From positions 143,128-207,127 of the forward strand of contig JAEWMJ010000004.1 in assembly GCA_023393165.1 (NCBI GenBank): DNA of 64,000 bases. Direction: 5' to 3'. The position numbers and the translations under genes are program-made. The notes beneath the pieces were generated by a model, which was not told the origin of the DNA, did not search any database, and saw only the letters and a list, made by a program, of their open reading frames with translations. The DNA comes from Bacillota bacterium. Its GTDB lineage: Bacteria > Bacillota > Clostridia > Christensenellales > Christensenellaceae. Below, piece after piece: positions 16,669 through 24,411 of this stretch (within the stretch, counting starts at the first letter, position 1; each line of letters starts with the position of its first letter).

Positions 16669-17886
16669 TCACCTCATCATCATGTTGATATTTCCGACGC
16701 CCATCAGTATCCCTACAAGTATGAACGCCATTACGCCTATGGTCAGTACCGTTACAAGCAGCAAAACGATCACATTTGATGTGCCGTCAATCATCTCAAT
16801 GGAACGTTTATCGCTGAACGGAGAAGATATGGCGGACAAAATTTTAAACAAGAAAATGTTTATAATCAGGTTTATTGCCGGCGTAAGGATAATAGCGACA
16901 ATGATCAAAAGTCCCGTAATCCCCACGGCATTTTTAACGAGCGCGGAACACGCCACCACTGTATCGATACTTTCCGAGAACATGCCTCCGACAATCGGAA
17001 CGCTCTCCGAAATGGTATATTTTGCGGTCCGGATCGATATCCCGTCAAACAAGCCTGCGCCTGCGCCCTGAATGGCTACTATCCCCAAGAATACGATAAA
17101 AATAATGCCCAGCGACCATTTGATCACGCTGTCGATCAGGGAGCTGAACCCTTTGAGGTTCATATTGGATGATAAATTTCCCACCAGTACAAAAACCATA
17201 TCCACGATCAGCGCCGGAAAAATATAGTATGTGATGATCTGTGTAACGCCTCCTGTGAACGCCGTTATGGCGGGCTGCAAAACGGAAGCGGAAGTAAATC
17301 CGCCGATTGCGGTCAAAAGAGTAAACAGAATGGGCGTTAAATATTCGGTGAACGTGGAGACTGTTTGTACAACATCGCGGCCTGTATTAAAAATACTGAA
17401 TACGATAGATACGATGAGGCTGCAGATGATGATGTATCCCACGTAATATGCCGCGCTGGAAACCGACTGCGTATTGTTTCCGAGATTGTCCGTCATCTGC
17501 TTTAGTATGCTCATGATCAGCAGGATAGCCAAAATCTGGACCATTATGGGTATATTATCCCTTATACCGTATAAAAACTGCCCCAATACGGCCGCAAGAA
17601 CGCCGCCGGGTGATACAGAAGTAAAATCGCCGTTCGACAGATCGGCTATCATATCCGCGGCATTCTGTCCGCTGATTTTTTCCAGATACTCGCTGTACTT
17701 GCCCTGCAGGCCGGAAAGATCGGTATTGAACAGCGTATCGTTCAGCGCGCTTTCAAAATCGCCGTCCGAGACTCCAAACGCGTCTTGGCTGCCGTCCGTG
17801 CTGTCTTGGGCGGCGTTCTCCGCCGCAAAACCCGTTGACGGTATCAGCATAATCATGACCACAATGCAAATCAGAATTTTTTTCAT
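16669..17886 (-). CDS. spoIIIAE: Stage III sporulation protein AE
   Basis: A 405-residue polytopic membrane protein with an N-terminal signal sequence (about 1-20), an acidic extracytoplasmic region and six to eight hydrophobic helices from residue 110 on. It is the transporter-like core of the SpoIIIA complex, made in the mother cell under sigma-E. The stretches TAIGGFTSASVLQPAI and the loop SFKFSDKRSIE-like SSPFSDKRSIEMIDGTSN are family-typical. The start overlaps spoIIIAD by four bases. Size matches the family. Confidence 0.95.
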   Translation of the reverse strand: MKKILICIVVMIMLIPSTGFAAENAAQDSTDGSQDAFGVSDGDFESALNDTLFNTDLSGLQGKYSEYLEKISGQNAADMIADLSNGDFTSVSPGGVLAAVLGQFLYGIRDNIPIMVQILAILLIMSILKQMTDNLGNNTQSVSSAAYYVGYIIICSLIVSIVFSIFNTGRDVVQTVSTFTEYLTPILFTLLTAIGGFTSASVLQPAITAFTGGVTQIITYYIFPALIVDMVFVLVGNLSSNMNLKGFSSLIDSVIKWSLGIIFIVFLGIVAIQGAGAGLFDGISIRTAKYTISESVPIVGGMFSESIDTVVACSALVKNAVGITGLLIIVAIILTPAINLIINIFLFKILSAISSPFSDKRSIEMIDGTSNVIVLLLVTVLTIGVMAFILVGILMGVGNINMMMR

Positions 17887-18269
17887 TCGAGTAACCCCAA
17901 TACCAAATCAAGAAATGTTGACAAAAGCGGAAGAGAAATCACAATCACCATCAGTTTTGCGGCAAGTTCCACCTTGGATGCAATTGACGATTCCCCCGCA
18001 TCTTTTAATATCTGAATCGTAAACTCGCAGATATAAGCGATCCCAATAATTTTTATCACAAGAAGGATGCTTTCATATGCGAAATCAAATTTTTCCGAGA
18101 AATCCCGTATAAATGTAACGACTTCCCGCAGATAGTCAAGTGATAATAAAAATATGACAATGCCTGCAGCAATGCTGAGCTGCAATGCTATTTCGGGGTG
18201 AGTTTTTTTAATAATGATTACAAACACGGCGGATACGATTCCGAGCGCCGATATCTTTAGAATATCCAT
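17883..18269 (-). CDS. spoIIIAD: Stage III sporulation protein AD
   Basis: A 128-residue membrane protein with four hydrophobic helices and little else. The segment KIIGIAYICEFTIQILKDAG, followed by ESSIASKVELAAKLMV, is the conserved SpoIIIAD core. It starts two bases after spoIIIAC. In the SpoIIIA operon, AC and AD are related small membrane proteins thought to support the channel complex. Length is normal for the family. Confidence 0.94.
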   Translation of the reverse strand: MDILKISALGIVSAVFVIIIKKTHPEIALQLSIAAGIVIFLLSLDYLREVVTFIRDFSEKFDFAYESILLVIKIIGIAYICEFTIQILKDAGESSIASKVELAAKLMVIVISLPLLSTFLDLVLGLLE

Positions 18270-18271
18270 AC

Positions 18272-18469
18272 TCAGTACAACCCGAAAATTGATATGACGC
18301 TTTTGAAAAGATCGTTAATCATAGGAATAACCATAAGCAATACTACTCCAAGGCCGGTAAGCGTTACAAGCGTCGCCAGGTCGTCCCGTTTCATATTCGT
18401 CAGTATTTGATTTGCTACCGTTATAATGATTCCGATTGCGGCAATTTTGAATATCAGATCTATACTCAT
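18272..18469 (-). CDS. spoIIIAC: Stage III sporulation protein AC
   Basis: A 65-residue protein with two membrane helices (about 5-23 and 35-60). The central segment VANQILTNMKRDDLATLVTL is typical of SpoIIIAC, which resembles the first half of SpoIIIAD. It lies between spoIIIAB and spoIIIAD with very short spacing. Small size is normal for the family. Confidence 0.94.
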   Translation of the reverse strand: MSIDLIFKIAAIGIIITVANQILTNMKRDDLATLVTLTGLGVVLLMVIPMINDLFKSVISIFGLY

Positions 18470-18481
18470 TTCATCCTCCGT

Positions 18482-19000
18482 TTAAATGATTAATATGATA
18501 ATGGCAATGCCTATTAAAACGCCGACTTTATTGTACACCTTGCCGTTTTTGACGTCTTTATCCCGGCACTCCTGTATTCGTTTGTCCAGCAATTCGCATG
18601 TCTTGTTCATAAACTCGGAAATATATCCCCGCCTGAGTCCGTCAATTTCCCCGCAGGTATGCACAATAAGTTCTTTGTCCCTCCCTTCCAGCAATCCGCT
18701 GTTCTTTTCAGTAAATGTATCCAAAGCGTTTTTCATTGCCCCCGCAAAATTTATCCGCTTGTTTTCCTCCATAATATGCAGGACGTTTTCCAATATAGGG
18801 CCGGCATCGTCATTTTTCAGGATATACCGGCGGATGCATTCCCTTATTTCGCAGTGTTCAATAGTGATATAAGCGTTGAACACAAAAAACATGTTTCGGA
18901 ACGCTTCAAGAAGCTTCAGTTTACGGAGGGAATTTTTATAAATGTTCACTCCGATTGCTGATGTGCAGATTAAAATGATTGCGCACATTAAAATTTTCAT
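18482..19000 (-). CDS. spoIIIAB: Stage III sporulation protein AB
   Basis: A 172-residue protein with hydrophobic segments at both ends and a helical, charged middle, as in SpoIIIAB (resembling T2SS GspF-type proteins). Conserved pieces are FVFNAYITIEHCEIRECIRR and the C-terminal KVYNKVGVLIGIAIIILI. The frame opens at 19018, but the ATG at 19000 has a GCGGGG site, while the first has none. The beginning overlaps the 3' end of spoIIIAA by 65 bases in another frame, which is more than usual in this operon. Confidence 0.91.
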   Translation of the reverse strand: MKILMCAIILICTSAIGVNIYKNSLRKLKLLEAFRNMFFVFNAYITIEHCEIRECIRRYILKNDDAGPILENVLHIMEENKRINFAGAMKNALDTFTEKNSGLLEGRDKELIVHTCGEIDGLRRGYISEFMNKTCELLDKRIQECRDKDVKNGKVYNKVGVLIGIAIIILII

Positions 19001-19934
19001 GATACAACCCCGCGTCATTCGAATAAATATTCATAAGATTTTCATTAAAAATGCCTTCCACCGTACCCCTGCCCCTGGAATTTCCAAGGACAACATAGCG
19101 GCCAAAGAGTTTTTCTTCAATCATATTTTTAAAAATAAGCCTGTTTTTTAGATGCTGAATATCAGCGGCATGCGCTGTTGCAAGGATGGTGACGCCTGAA
19201 TTTCTTGCCTCCATAAGGGCGCGGATGTCCGCCGCATCTCCAATTTCATCCGTTACGATCACATCCGGGGCAAGCGTGCGGACCGCCATTCGTATTCCGT
19301 CCGGTTTTTTTGCGCCGTTCAGGACGTCGCTCATTTCCCCCACGTCGAACAGCCGTCCTTCTCCGTACATGCCGGCAATTTCGGACCGCTCGTCTATTAT
19401 GCAGCAATTTTGAGGCCGAAAATCATCCCCGTTGGCTACCGAACGCGTGATATCCCGCAAAAGCGTAGTCTTTCCCTGCCCGGGCGCACTGATTAGGAGT
19501 ACGCTTTGAACGCAGCCGTTTTTCCGTAAATAAGTGGCTATCGGCCGGCAGATATCCGTCAGCGCGCGGGGTATTCTGATGTTGAGGCTTGTGAACGAAT
19601 TGATATTGGACAGCTTACCCATTTCATATATAAAACTGCCGCATACCCCAACGCGGATCCCGCCTTTAACGGAAAAATAACCGTTCAGGATGCTTTCCGC
19701 CTTGGAATATATTGAATGTTCCGTAAGTGAAGACAGTATCTCTTTGATATCTTCACTTGCCGCAATTATTTTTTTTGGCGCGCCAAGGAAGTATTTGTCC
19801 GCGTTTACGGTCAATAAAACCGGCTTGCCCGCGCGAAACCTGATTTCCTCGATACGTTCCTGTATTTTGGGATCCAAAAGTTTAATTTCGGTTAAATATT
19901 TTTCCGGCAGATACCCCGACAACAAATTCAGCAT
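18936..19934 (-). CDS. spoIIIAA: Stage III sporulation protein AA (ATPase)
   Basis: A 332-residue secretion-type ATPase, the first gene of spoIIIA. Walker A SAPGQGKTTLL, Walker B VIVTDEIGDAAD and the arginine-containing IRMAVRTLAPD are visible. The frame opens at 19949, but GGGAGA lies at correct spacing for the ATG at 19934. The usual C-terminus GRGTVEGIFNENL is followed by about 26 extra residues that run into spoIIIAB. A sigma-E-like promoter lies just upstream. The protein would power the mother-cell side of the feeding channel. Confidence 0.94.
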   Translation of the reverse strand: MLNLLSGYLPEKYLTEIKLLDPKIQERIEEIRFRAGKPVLLTVNADKYFLGAPKKIIAASEDIKEILSSLTEHSIYSKAESILNGYFSVKGGIRVGVCGSFIYEMGKLSNINSFTSLNIRIPRALTDICRPIATYLRKNGCVQSVLLISAPGQGKTTLLRDITRSVANGDDFRPQNCCIIDERSEIAGMYGEGRLFDVGEMSDVLNGAKKPDGIRMAVRTLAPDVIVTDEIGDAADIRALMEARNSGVTILATAHAADIQHLKNRLIFKNMIEEKLFGRYVVLGNSRGRGTVEGIFNENLMNIYSNDAGLYHENFNVRNHFNLHISNRSEHL

Positions 19935-19962
19935 AAAAAAATCTCCCATAGATATTTGTTAA

Positions 19963-19992
19963 TATATATGAGAGAGTATTTCTATTTATAAC
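19963..19992 (-). promoter_or_regulatory. Candidate sigma-E promoter of the spoIIIA operon
   Basis: On the minus strand GTTATAAA and CATATATA are separated by 14 bases. Against the B. subtilis sigma-E consensus (GKMATATT, 14, CATAYAHT) this is six of eight and seven of eight. It ends about 28 bases before the spoIIIAA start. The operon is sigma-E dependent in B. subtilis, which fits, but AT-rich sequence makes chance matches likely. Confidence 0.5.
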
Positions 19993-20012
19993 AAGATATA
20001 CTATCAGAAGTT

Positions 20013-20714
20013 TTAAGCCTGAGGTGTAATTCCGGCCATTTGATTGATCTTGGCAAGAGCGTCTTCAATCCCGCCCATCGCATCTATGAGTCCGATCTCT
20101 ACCGCCTGTTTTCCGATCAAAATTGTGCCGATATCCGTAGTCAGTTCGTTTTTATTGAGCATAAGACTTTCAAAATCTTCTTTTGATATCTTTGAATTCC
20201 CACATACAAAATTTGTGAGCCGCTCCTGCATTTTTTTGAAATATTCATATGTCTGATAAACACCTATTACCAGCCCGTTCATCCGGATGGGGTGGACCGT
20301 CATTGTGGATGTCGGTGATATAAAGGAATAATCCGTACTTACGGCCAAAGGAATACCGATGGAATGTCCGCCGCCCAACACCAGCGAAACCGAAGGTTTG
20401 CTCATGCCCCGGATCATTTCTGAAATTGCGAGCCCAGCCTCCACATCCCCGCCCATGGTGTGCATCACAACAAGCAACCCCTTGATTTTCTTTGACTGCT
20501 CTACGCTTTCAAGCTGGGGAATGATATGTTCATATTTGGTAGCCTTGCTTTGGGGAGGAAGCATCATGTGTCCTTCTATCTCACCTATTATATTGATGAT
20601 ATAAATAGGATCGTCTCCGGCCTGTGGCAATGTTTCGCTCCCGTATTCCTTGATTGGATCGCTGCATTTATTAGGCTGTTTTGGTTTTTCTTCTTTTTCT
20701 TCGTTGTTTGGCAT
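20013..20714 (-). CDS. ClpP-class serine protease, TepA-like
   Basis: A 233-residue protein of the ClpP/crotonase fold resembling B. subtilis TepA (translocation-enhancing). Strand-turn MHTMGGDVEAG matches the first ClpP block; the nucleophile is expected to be the Ser in GGGHSIGIPLA, and the His in TMTVHPIRMNG is a candidate for the catalytic His. The N-terminal 30 residues are charged and low-complexity. A TTG six bases upstream keeps the frame open, but AGGAG spacing favours the ATG at 20714. It stands alone between the hairpin array and spoIIIA. The substrate is unknown. Confidence 0.82.
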   Translation of the reverse strand: MPNNEEKEEKPKQPNKCSDPIKEYGSETLPQAGDDPIYIINIIGEIEGHMMLPPQSKATKYEHIIPQLESVEQSKKIKGLLVVMHTMGGDVEAGLAISEMIRGMSKPSVSLVLGGGHSIGIPLAVSTDYSFISPTSTMTVHPIRMNGLVIGVYQTYEYFKKMQERLTNFVCGNSKISKEDFESLMLNKNELTTDIGTILIGKQAVEIGLIDAMGGIEDALAKINQMAGITPQA

Positions 20715-20776
20715 ATGCAATTCTCCTGTTTTTTTCTTATACTGATTTGCAATTAAAAACTTTCAGTTTTTAATTT

Positions 20777-20926
20777 GCCGCGCAAAGCGCGGCAGTGGGC
20801 GAAGCCCATGCAGATGTCGTACAATACGATCTGCCTGCGTTTTTAGCGCAGCGGCAATTTCAAATTGCCGGATTAAAATATGAAATATTTTAATCGCAGA
20901 ATAGTATTATTGTGCGCGCAAATACT
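20777..20926. repeat. Array of abutting hairpins between tepA-like gene and dpaB
   Basis: Seven inverted repeats lie in a row: 20777-20793 (7 bp, loop AAA), 20796-20808 (5 bp, GAA), 20810-20834 (10 bp with a bulge), 20835-20851 (5 bp), 20852-20870 (8 bp), 20871-20895 (11 bp, GAA) and 20903-20926 (6 bp). Four of them touch with no base between. TTGCCGC at 20775 can also pair with GCGGCAA at 20851, enclosing the inner hairpins. No reading frame explains the pattern. It sits in the 3' region of dpaAB on the minus strand. It could be a structured RNA or a composite palindromic repeat. Confidence 0.8.
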
Positions 20927-20928
20927 GT

Positions 20929-21525
20929 TTAAAATACTTCTTTTGGCTTGTAATAAATTGGCTGAATCTGTTTCCCTTCCAAGGCAAGCGAAGCCGCTTT
21001 CGGAATCATATCCATCTCGGCGACCATGGACGTCTGCTTTTTAAGATAATTATCCTGCGACATGGGAACAAAAAAAATATTTTGCGTATTCATCAGCGCG
21101 CCGATATTTTTTGCACTTGCTCCAAGCGCGTCGTTTGTTGCGATCGCAAGCAAGACAGGCTTTTGGTTGCGAAGGTGCGATTTCACTGCCATTACAACCG
21201 GTGTATCCGTAATTCCAAGCGCGATTTTGGAAACCGTATTTCCCGTACAGGGAGCTACGATCAGTAAATCAAGCAGCGAATTGGGACCGATCGGCTCGGC
21301 TTTTACGATTGTGTCTATTATCTCCCTGCCTGTAATACATTGGAGCTTATCATACAATTCTTCGGCCTTCATAAACCGGGTATCAGTTTTGGAAACATTC
21401 TCAGATACAATCGGATGTATCTGCGCGCCTAAATCCTTCAATTTTCTGATCTGCGGTATCACCTGATCAAAAGTGCAGTATGAACCGGTCATTGCAAAAC
21501 CTATTTCCTTATTCGTCAATTCCAT
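20929..21525 (-). CDS. dpaB: Dipicolinate synthase subunit B
   Basis: A 198-residue flavoprotein-fold protein (SpoVFB). The opening IGFAMTGSYCTFDQVIP and the block LLIVAPCTGNTVSKIALGITD are characteristic of this family and resemble phosphopantothenoylcysteine decarboxylase-type flavin sites. With DpaA it makes dipicolinic acid from a lysine-pathway intermediate in the mother cell; the product fills the spore core. It follows dpaA with a two-base gap. The downstream hairpin array starts immediately after its stop. Confidence 0.95.
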   Translation of the reverse strand: MELTNKEIGFAMTGSYCTFDQVIPQIRKLKDLGAQIHPIVSENVSKTDTRFMKAEELYDKLQCITGREIIDTIVKAEPIGPNSLLDLLIVAPCTGNTVSKIALGITDTPVVMAVKSHLRNQKPVLLAIATNDALGASAKNIGALMNTQNIFFVPMSQDNYLKKQTSMVAEMDMIPKAASLALEGKQIQPIYYKPKEVF

Positions 21526-21527
21526 CT

Positions 21528-22379
21528 TTATCCCTCCAGATAATAAGCAATAATTCTTCCTAACGCTTCGGCTTCCAATGCCGGCATATATTTACCGGGC
21601 AATCCCTGTTCGACAAACACATTCTTATTCAGGCTCTTTGCGGCATCAAAATCGATGCCGTACGGTTTCGACGCAATATCAACAACGAGCGCATCATCCC
21701 TTAACACACGCAGTTCATTAGCGCCTATCACGCATTTTGGTATTGTATTGATCACACAGTCATACCGCTGCATATGTTTTGCAATATCTGCAATATTGAC
21801 GGTATTTAATCCGAGATTCACCGCTAAATTTAAATCCGTATCCTTCCGCGCAGCTATAGTGACATGGGCATTAAACCCTTTAAGCATATGGCTTGTAATT
21901 TTAGCGATCCTTCCGTAGCCGCATACCAGAATGTTCTTTTTAAACGGAGAAAATCTATACTTCGCAATGATAAGTCCAAGTAATAGTTCCGCCGTGAGGC
22001 GGGCGTTGGTATAAGCATATTTTTCATTCTCCAAAAAATTAACCTTTTTTGCCCTGGTCTCGATGAGGTCCGGTTTTTCAGCGTTGCCGTAAAAAACGGT
22101 CTGGTTTGGCCTCAATTGGTCAAAAACGTCCTGAAAAGGTACTTTTATACTAGAAAACGGAGCGTAGATATGTATGGAATCTTTTGAATACGGTATCGGC
22201 AGTATTATGTTATTTGACTTGTGAATAGTTTCAACAATGGACGTTTCTTCTATGAGCGACTGATTGTTGATTTCCTCCAAACATGCAGTTATAACTGTAT
22301 GCCTCTTTTGTAGCAGGCTGCTGAGCTTAGCCATACGCTGATCTCCGCCTATAACAAAATAGCTGCTCATATGCCTCAC
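21528..22379 (-). CDS. dpaA: Dipicolinate synthase subunit A
   Basis: A 283-residue NAD(P)-binding protein (SpoVFA) of the D-isomer dehydrogenase type. The N-terminal part includes YFVIGGDQRMAKLSSLL; the Rossmann segment NILVCGYGRIAKITSHMLKG and VDIASKPYGIDFDAAK lie in the second half. The enzyme oxidises dihydrodipicolinate-derived material to dipicolinic acid with DpaB. A GGAG site precedes the ATG. A promoter matching sigma-K lies just upstream, in line with mother-cell expression of spoVF in B. subtilis. Confidence 0.95.
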   Translation of the reverse strand: MRHMSSYFVIGGDQRMAKLSSLLQKRHTVITACLEEINNQSLIEETSIVETIHKSNNIILPIPYSKDSIHIYAPFSSIKVPFQDVFDQLRPNQTVFYGNAEKPDLIETRAKKVNFLENEKYAYTNARLTAELLLGLIIAKYRFSPFKKNILVCGYGRIAKITSHMLKGFNAHVTIAARKDTDLNLAVNLGLNTVNIADIAKHMQRYDCVINTIPKCVIGANELRVLRDDALVVDIASKPYGIDFDAAKSLNKNVFVEQGLPGKYMPALEAEALGRIIAYYLEG

Positions 22380-22398
22380 TCCTATTCAAAATATAGTA

Positions 22399-22426
22399 TA
22401 ATGTATGAAGCCGCAGTGTTTTAGGT
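22399..22426 (-). promoter_or_regulatory. Candidate sigma-K promoter of dpaAB
   Basis: On the minus strand CATACATTA fits the sigma-K -10 consensus CATANNNTA exactly, with an AC 17 bases upstream as a minimal -35. The same -10 also fits sigma-E. It lies about 20 bases before the dpaA start. spoVF is a sigma-K operon in B. subtilis, which supports the reading. Confidence 0.55.
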
Positions 22427-22463
22427 GAAATAAATCCTGTTAAAAATAAATATGGCTGAGCAT

Positions 22464-22493
22464 AAAAAAAAGCGCCTTAAAAAGGCGTTTTTT
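22464..22493 (-). terminator. Intrinsic terminator after the coiled-coil gene
   Basis: ACGCCTT and AAGGCGC pair around TTT with a run of T on the minus-strand side and of T on the plus side too. It lies about 30 bases after the stop of the gene at 22524-22940. Confidence 0.8.
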
Positions 22494-22523
22494 ATTCCTA
22501 AAGATAAAATAAAAAGAGTCCTC

Positions 22524-22940
22524 TTATGCGCTTATTCCGCTTTCTTCTATTTTATTGTCTTCAATCTCGCGTACCTGGCTTTTCAGCGCCTGTACCATAT
22601 GCACGATGCCGTCGAGCGTGCTCTCGACATTCAGCATATCCCGGATATAGCTGTTGGCTGAATTTTTTATCAATTCGGCTTCCTTTTGCGCAGCTTTCAA
22701 AATTGTACTTGCTTCCGTTTTTGCCTGCCTGATGATCTCCTCCGCGTTTTTTTGCGTAATATCCAAGACATTCAGCACACAATTCCTGTCATTCTCAAGA
22801 ACAGCAAGCCGCTGCTCTAGACGGTATTTTTCGTTTTTAAGGATTTCAATAAACTTTTTTTGTTCCTGAATAATGAGTTCCGTTTCATCCGTATTTTTGA
22901 TTTCCTGAATTTCCCCTTTGTTTTTCCTGGACCTTTGCAT
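22524..22940 (-). CDS. Coiled-coil protein, DivIVA-like
   Basis: A 138-residue, highly charged, mostly helical protein. Residues 18-60 and 65-95 have heptad spacing typical of a coiled coil, and AEEIIRQAKTEASTILKAAQKEA resembles the repeated Ala/Glu coiled coils of DivIVA and GpsB-like or F0 b-type proteins (shown as 23 residues in two parts: AEEIIRQAKTE, ASTILKAAQKEA). No signal peptide or catalytic motif is visible. It is monocistronic, with a strong terminator, between dpaA and aroQ. I cannot assign a function; a septum or envelope scaffold is possible. Confidence 0.6.
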   Translation of the reverse strand: MQRSRKNKGEIQEIKNTDETELIIQEQKKFIEILKNEKYRLEQRLAVLENDRNCVLNVLDITQKNAEEIIRQAKTEASTILKAAQKEAELIKNSANSYIRDMLNVESTLDGIVHMVQALKSQVREIEDNKIEESGISA

Positions 22941-23024
22941 TTGTATTCACCAACCTAAATCATTTTTGCATATCTTAACAGTTTTCATATGCGAAAAATG
23001 TCTATGTGTGGCCGGAAAATTCAC

Positions 23025-23456
23025 TCAGGTTTTTTGTATGAGCGCACGCATTGCCAGTAAGTAGCTCATAATGCCGAATCCTGAAATCTGCCCCATACAT
23101 ACCGGCGCAATCACGGATGTGCGCCTGAATTCGTCCCGCGCGTGGACGTTGCTCAGATGCACCTCGATGCAGGGTACGGAGACAGAAGCGATCGCGTCGC
23201 GTATGGCATAACTGTAGTGGGTGTATGCGCCGGCGTTTAATATGATGCCGTTGGCATTTCCTTCGGCGGAATGTATTGCGTCTATGATTTCCCCTTCAGA
23301 ATTGGACTGGAAAAACTCAACTTCAATGCGCGCCACTTCCGCTTCGCTTGCAATCCGCGTATTGATAGCGTCCAGGGTAAGCGTTCCATAGACTTCCGGT
23401 TCCCTGGTACCCAGCATGTTCAGATTTGGGCCGTTGATAACAAGTATTTTTTTCAT
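23025..23456 (-). CDS. aroQ: Type II 3-dehydroquinate dehydratase
   Basis: A 143-residue dodecameric-type dehydroquinase that converts 3-dehydroquinate to 3-dehydroshikimate. NGPNLNMLGTREPEVYG at the N-terminus contains the catalytic Tyr and Arg region; NAGAYTHYSYAIRDA and VEVHLSN-like IEVHLSNVHARDEFR carry the Asn and His. The frame is open to 23528, but GGAGG five bases before the ATG at 23456 sets the start. It diverges from aroE, so the two shikimate genes share a short intergenic control region. Confidence 0.96.
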   Translation of the reverse strand: MKKILVINGPNLNMLGTREPEVYGTLTLDAINTRIASEAEVARIEVEFFQSNSEGEIIDAIHSAEGNANGIILNAGAYTHYSYAIRDAIASVSVPCIEVHLSNVHARDEFRRTSVIAPVCMGQISGFGIMSYLLAMRALIQKT

Positions 23457-23468
23457 AAAACCCTCCGA

Positions 23469-23497
23469 TTGATGGTTATGGAAAACCATGTTAAAAT
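23469..23497 (+). promoter_or_regulatory. Candidate vegetative promoter of aroE
   Basis: TTGATG and TAAAAT are 17 bases apart, 33 bases before the aroE start. A short inverted repeat, ATGGTT/AACCAT, lies inside the spacer and could be an operator. The region is also the divergent control region of aroQ. Confidence 0.45.
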
Positions 23498-23529
23498 GAT
23501 TGTAACATAAAAAACTTGAGGTTTGCACT

Positions 23530-24348
23530 ATGAGAAAGAAAATATGTTGCGTAATAGGCTATCCCATCCGGCACAGCCTTTCGCCGCTGATCCATAATAC
23601 ACTGTATGGCATATACGGTATTGACTGCGAATATGTCATTTTTGAAGTGAAGCCGGGCGAAATCGAAAGTTTTGTCAGGCATATTCCGGAAAGAAATATA
23701 TGCGGCTTTAATGTTACCATGCCTTATAAAAAAGAGATTATTCCCTTTCTTGATAATATTCCGGATACCCAGAGCATCAATTCTGTTGCCGTACGGGGCG
23801 GAAAACTCATAGGCATATCCACAGACGAAGCGGGCTTTTTAAAAAGCCTTGCAGAAAAAGAAACCTCTTATGCAAATAATAAAATCGTTTTTATCGGCGC
23901 GGGCGCCGTTACGGGCGCTTTGGCCAGGGACGCCGCTCAAAAAGGAGCAAAAAAAATAACGTTTTTAAACCGGACGATAGAACATGCCCAAAATATTGCA
24001 GAAAACGTTCATGGAGTTGCGGAACTGTTTGATCCCGCAAAAACATATGACTGCATCCGGGACTGCAATATACTCATCAACACCACGCCTCAAGGAATGG
24101 CAGGATGCCCGCCCTTCCCGTGTTTTGATTTTTTGGAGAATCTGAACCGCGGCGCGCTTGTCTGCGATCTTATTTACAAACCGTTTACCACCGAGCTTCT
24201 TAAAAAAGCCGCAGATCGTGGAAACCGCACGCAGGGCGGCATTTCCATGCTGATCTGGCAGGCGTTCTATGCGTTCCACCATTTCTTTGGAATAATGCCG
24301 ACGGAAAAGGACAAGGAATTTGTCATGAAAAAAATTGAAATTATTTAA
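23530..24348 (+). CDS. aroE: Shikimate dehydrogenase
   Basis: A 272-residue NADP-dependent enzyme that reduces 3-dehydroshikimate to shikimate. The substrate-binding HSLSPLIHN is at residues 15-23, NVTMPYKKEI carries the catalytic Lys, the nucleotide-binding loop is FIGAGAVTGA, and NTTPQGMAG and the C-terminal GGISMLIWQAFYAF are family hallmarks. It is one of only three plus-strand genes of the window. It is transcribed away from aroQ and toward aroK, with a hairpin between the convergent ends. Confidence 0.96.
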   Translation: MRKKICCVIGYPIRHSLSPLIHNTLYGIYGIDCEYVIFEVKPGEIESFVRHIPERNICGFNVTMPYKKEIIPFLDNIPDTQSINSVAVRGGKLIGISTDEAGFLKSLAEKETSYANNKIVFIGAGAVTGALARDAAQKGAKKITFLNRTIEHAQNIAENVHGVAELFDPAKTYDCIRDCNILINTTPQGMAGCPPFPCFDFLENLNRGALVCDLIYKPFTTELLKKAADRGNRTQGGISMLIWQAFYAFHHFFGIMPTEKDKEFVMKKIEII

Positions 24349-24377
24349 CTTAATTATATGATATTAGAAATTTTTGG

Positions 24378-24406
24378 GCTCCTTTTCTTTTTAAAAGAAA
24401 AGGAGC
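24378..24406. terminator. Hairpin between convergent aroE and aroK
   Basis: GCTCCTTTTCTTTT pairs with AAAAGAAAAGGAGC, a 14-base-pair stem with almost no loop. It is placed to stop both convergent transcripts, though the T-tract is weak on each side. Similar CTTT/AAAG stems recur at 34720-34822 and 38690-38720. Confidence 0.6.
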
Positions 24407-24411
24407 ATTAA

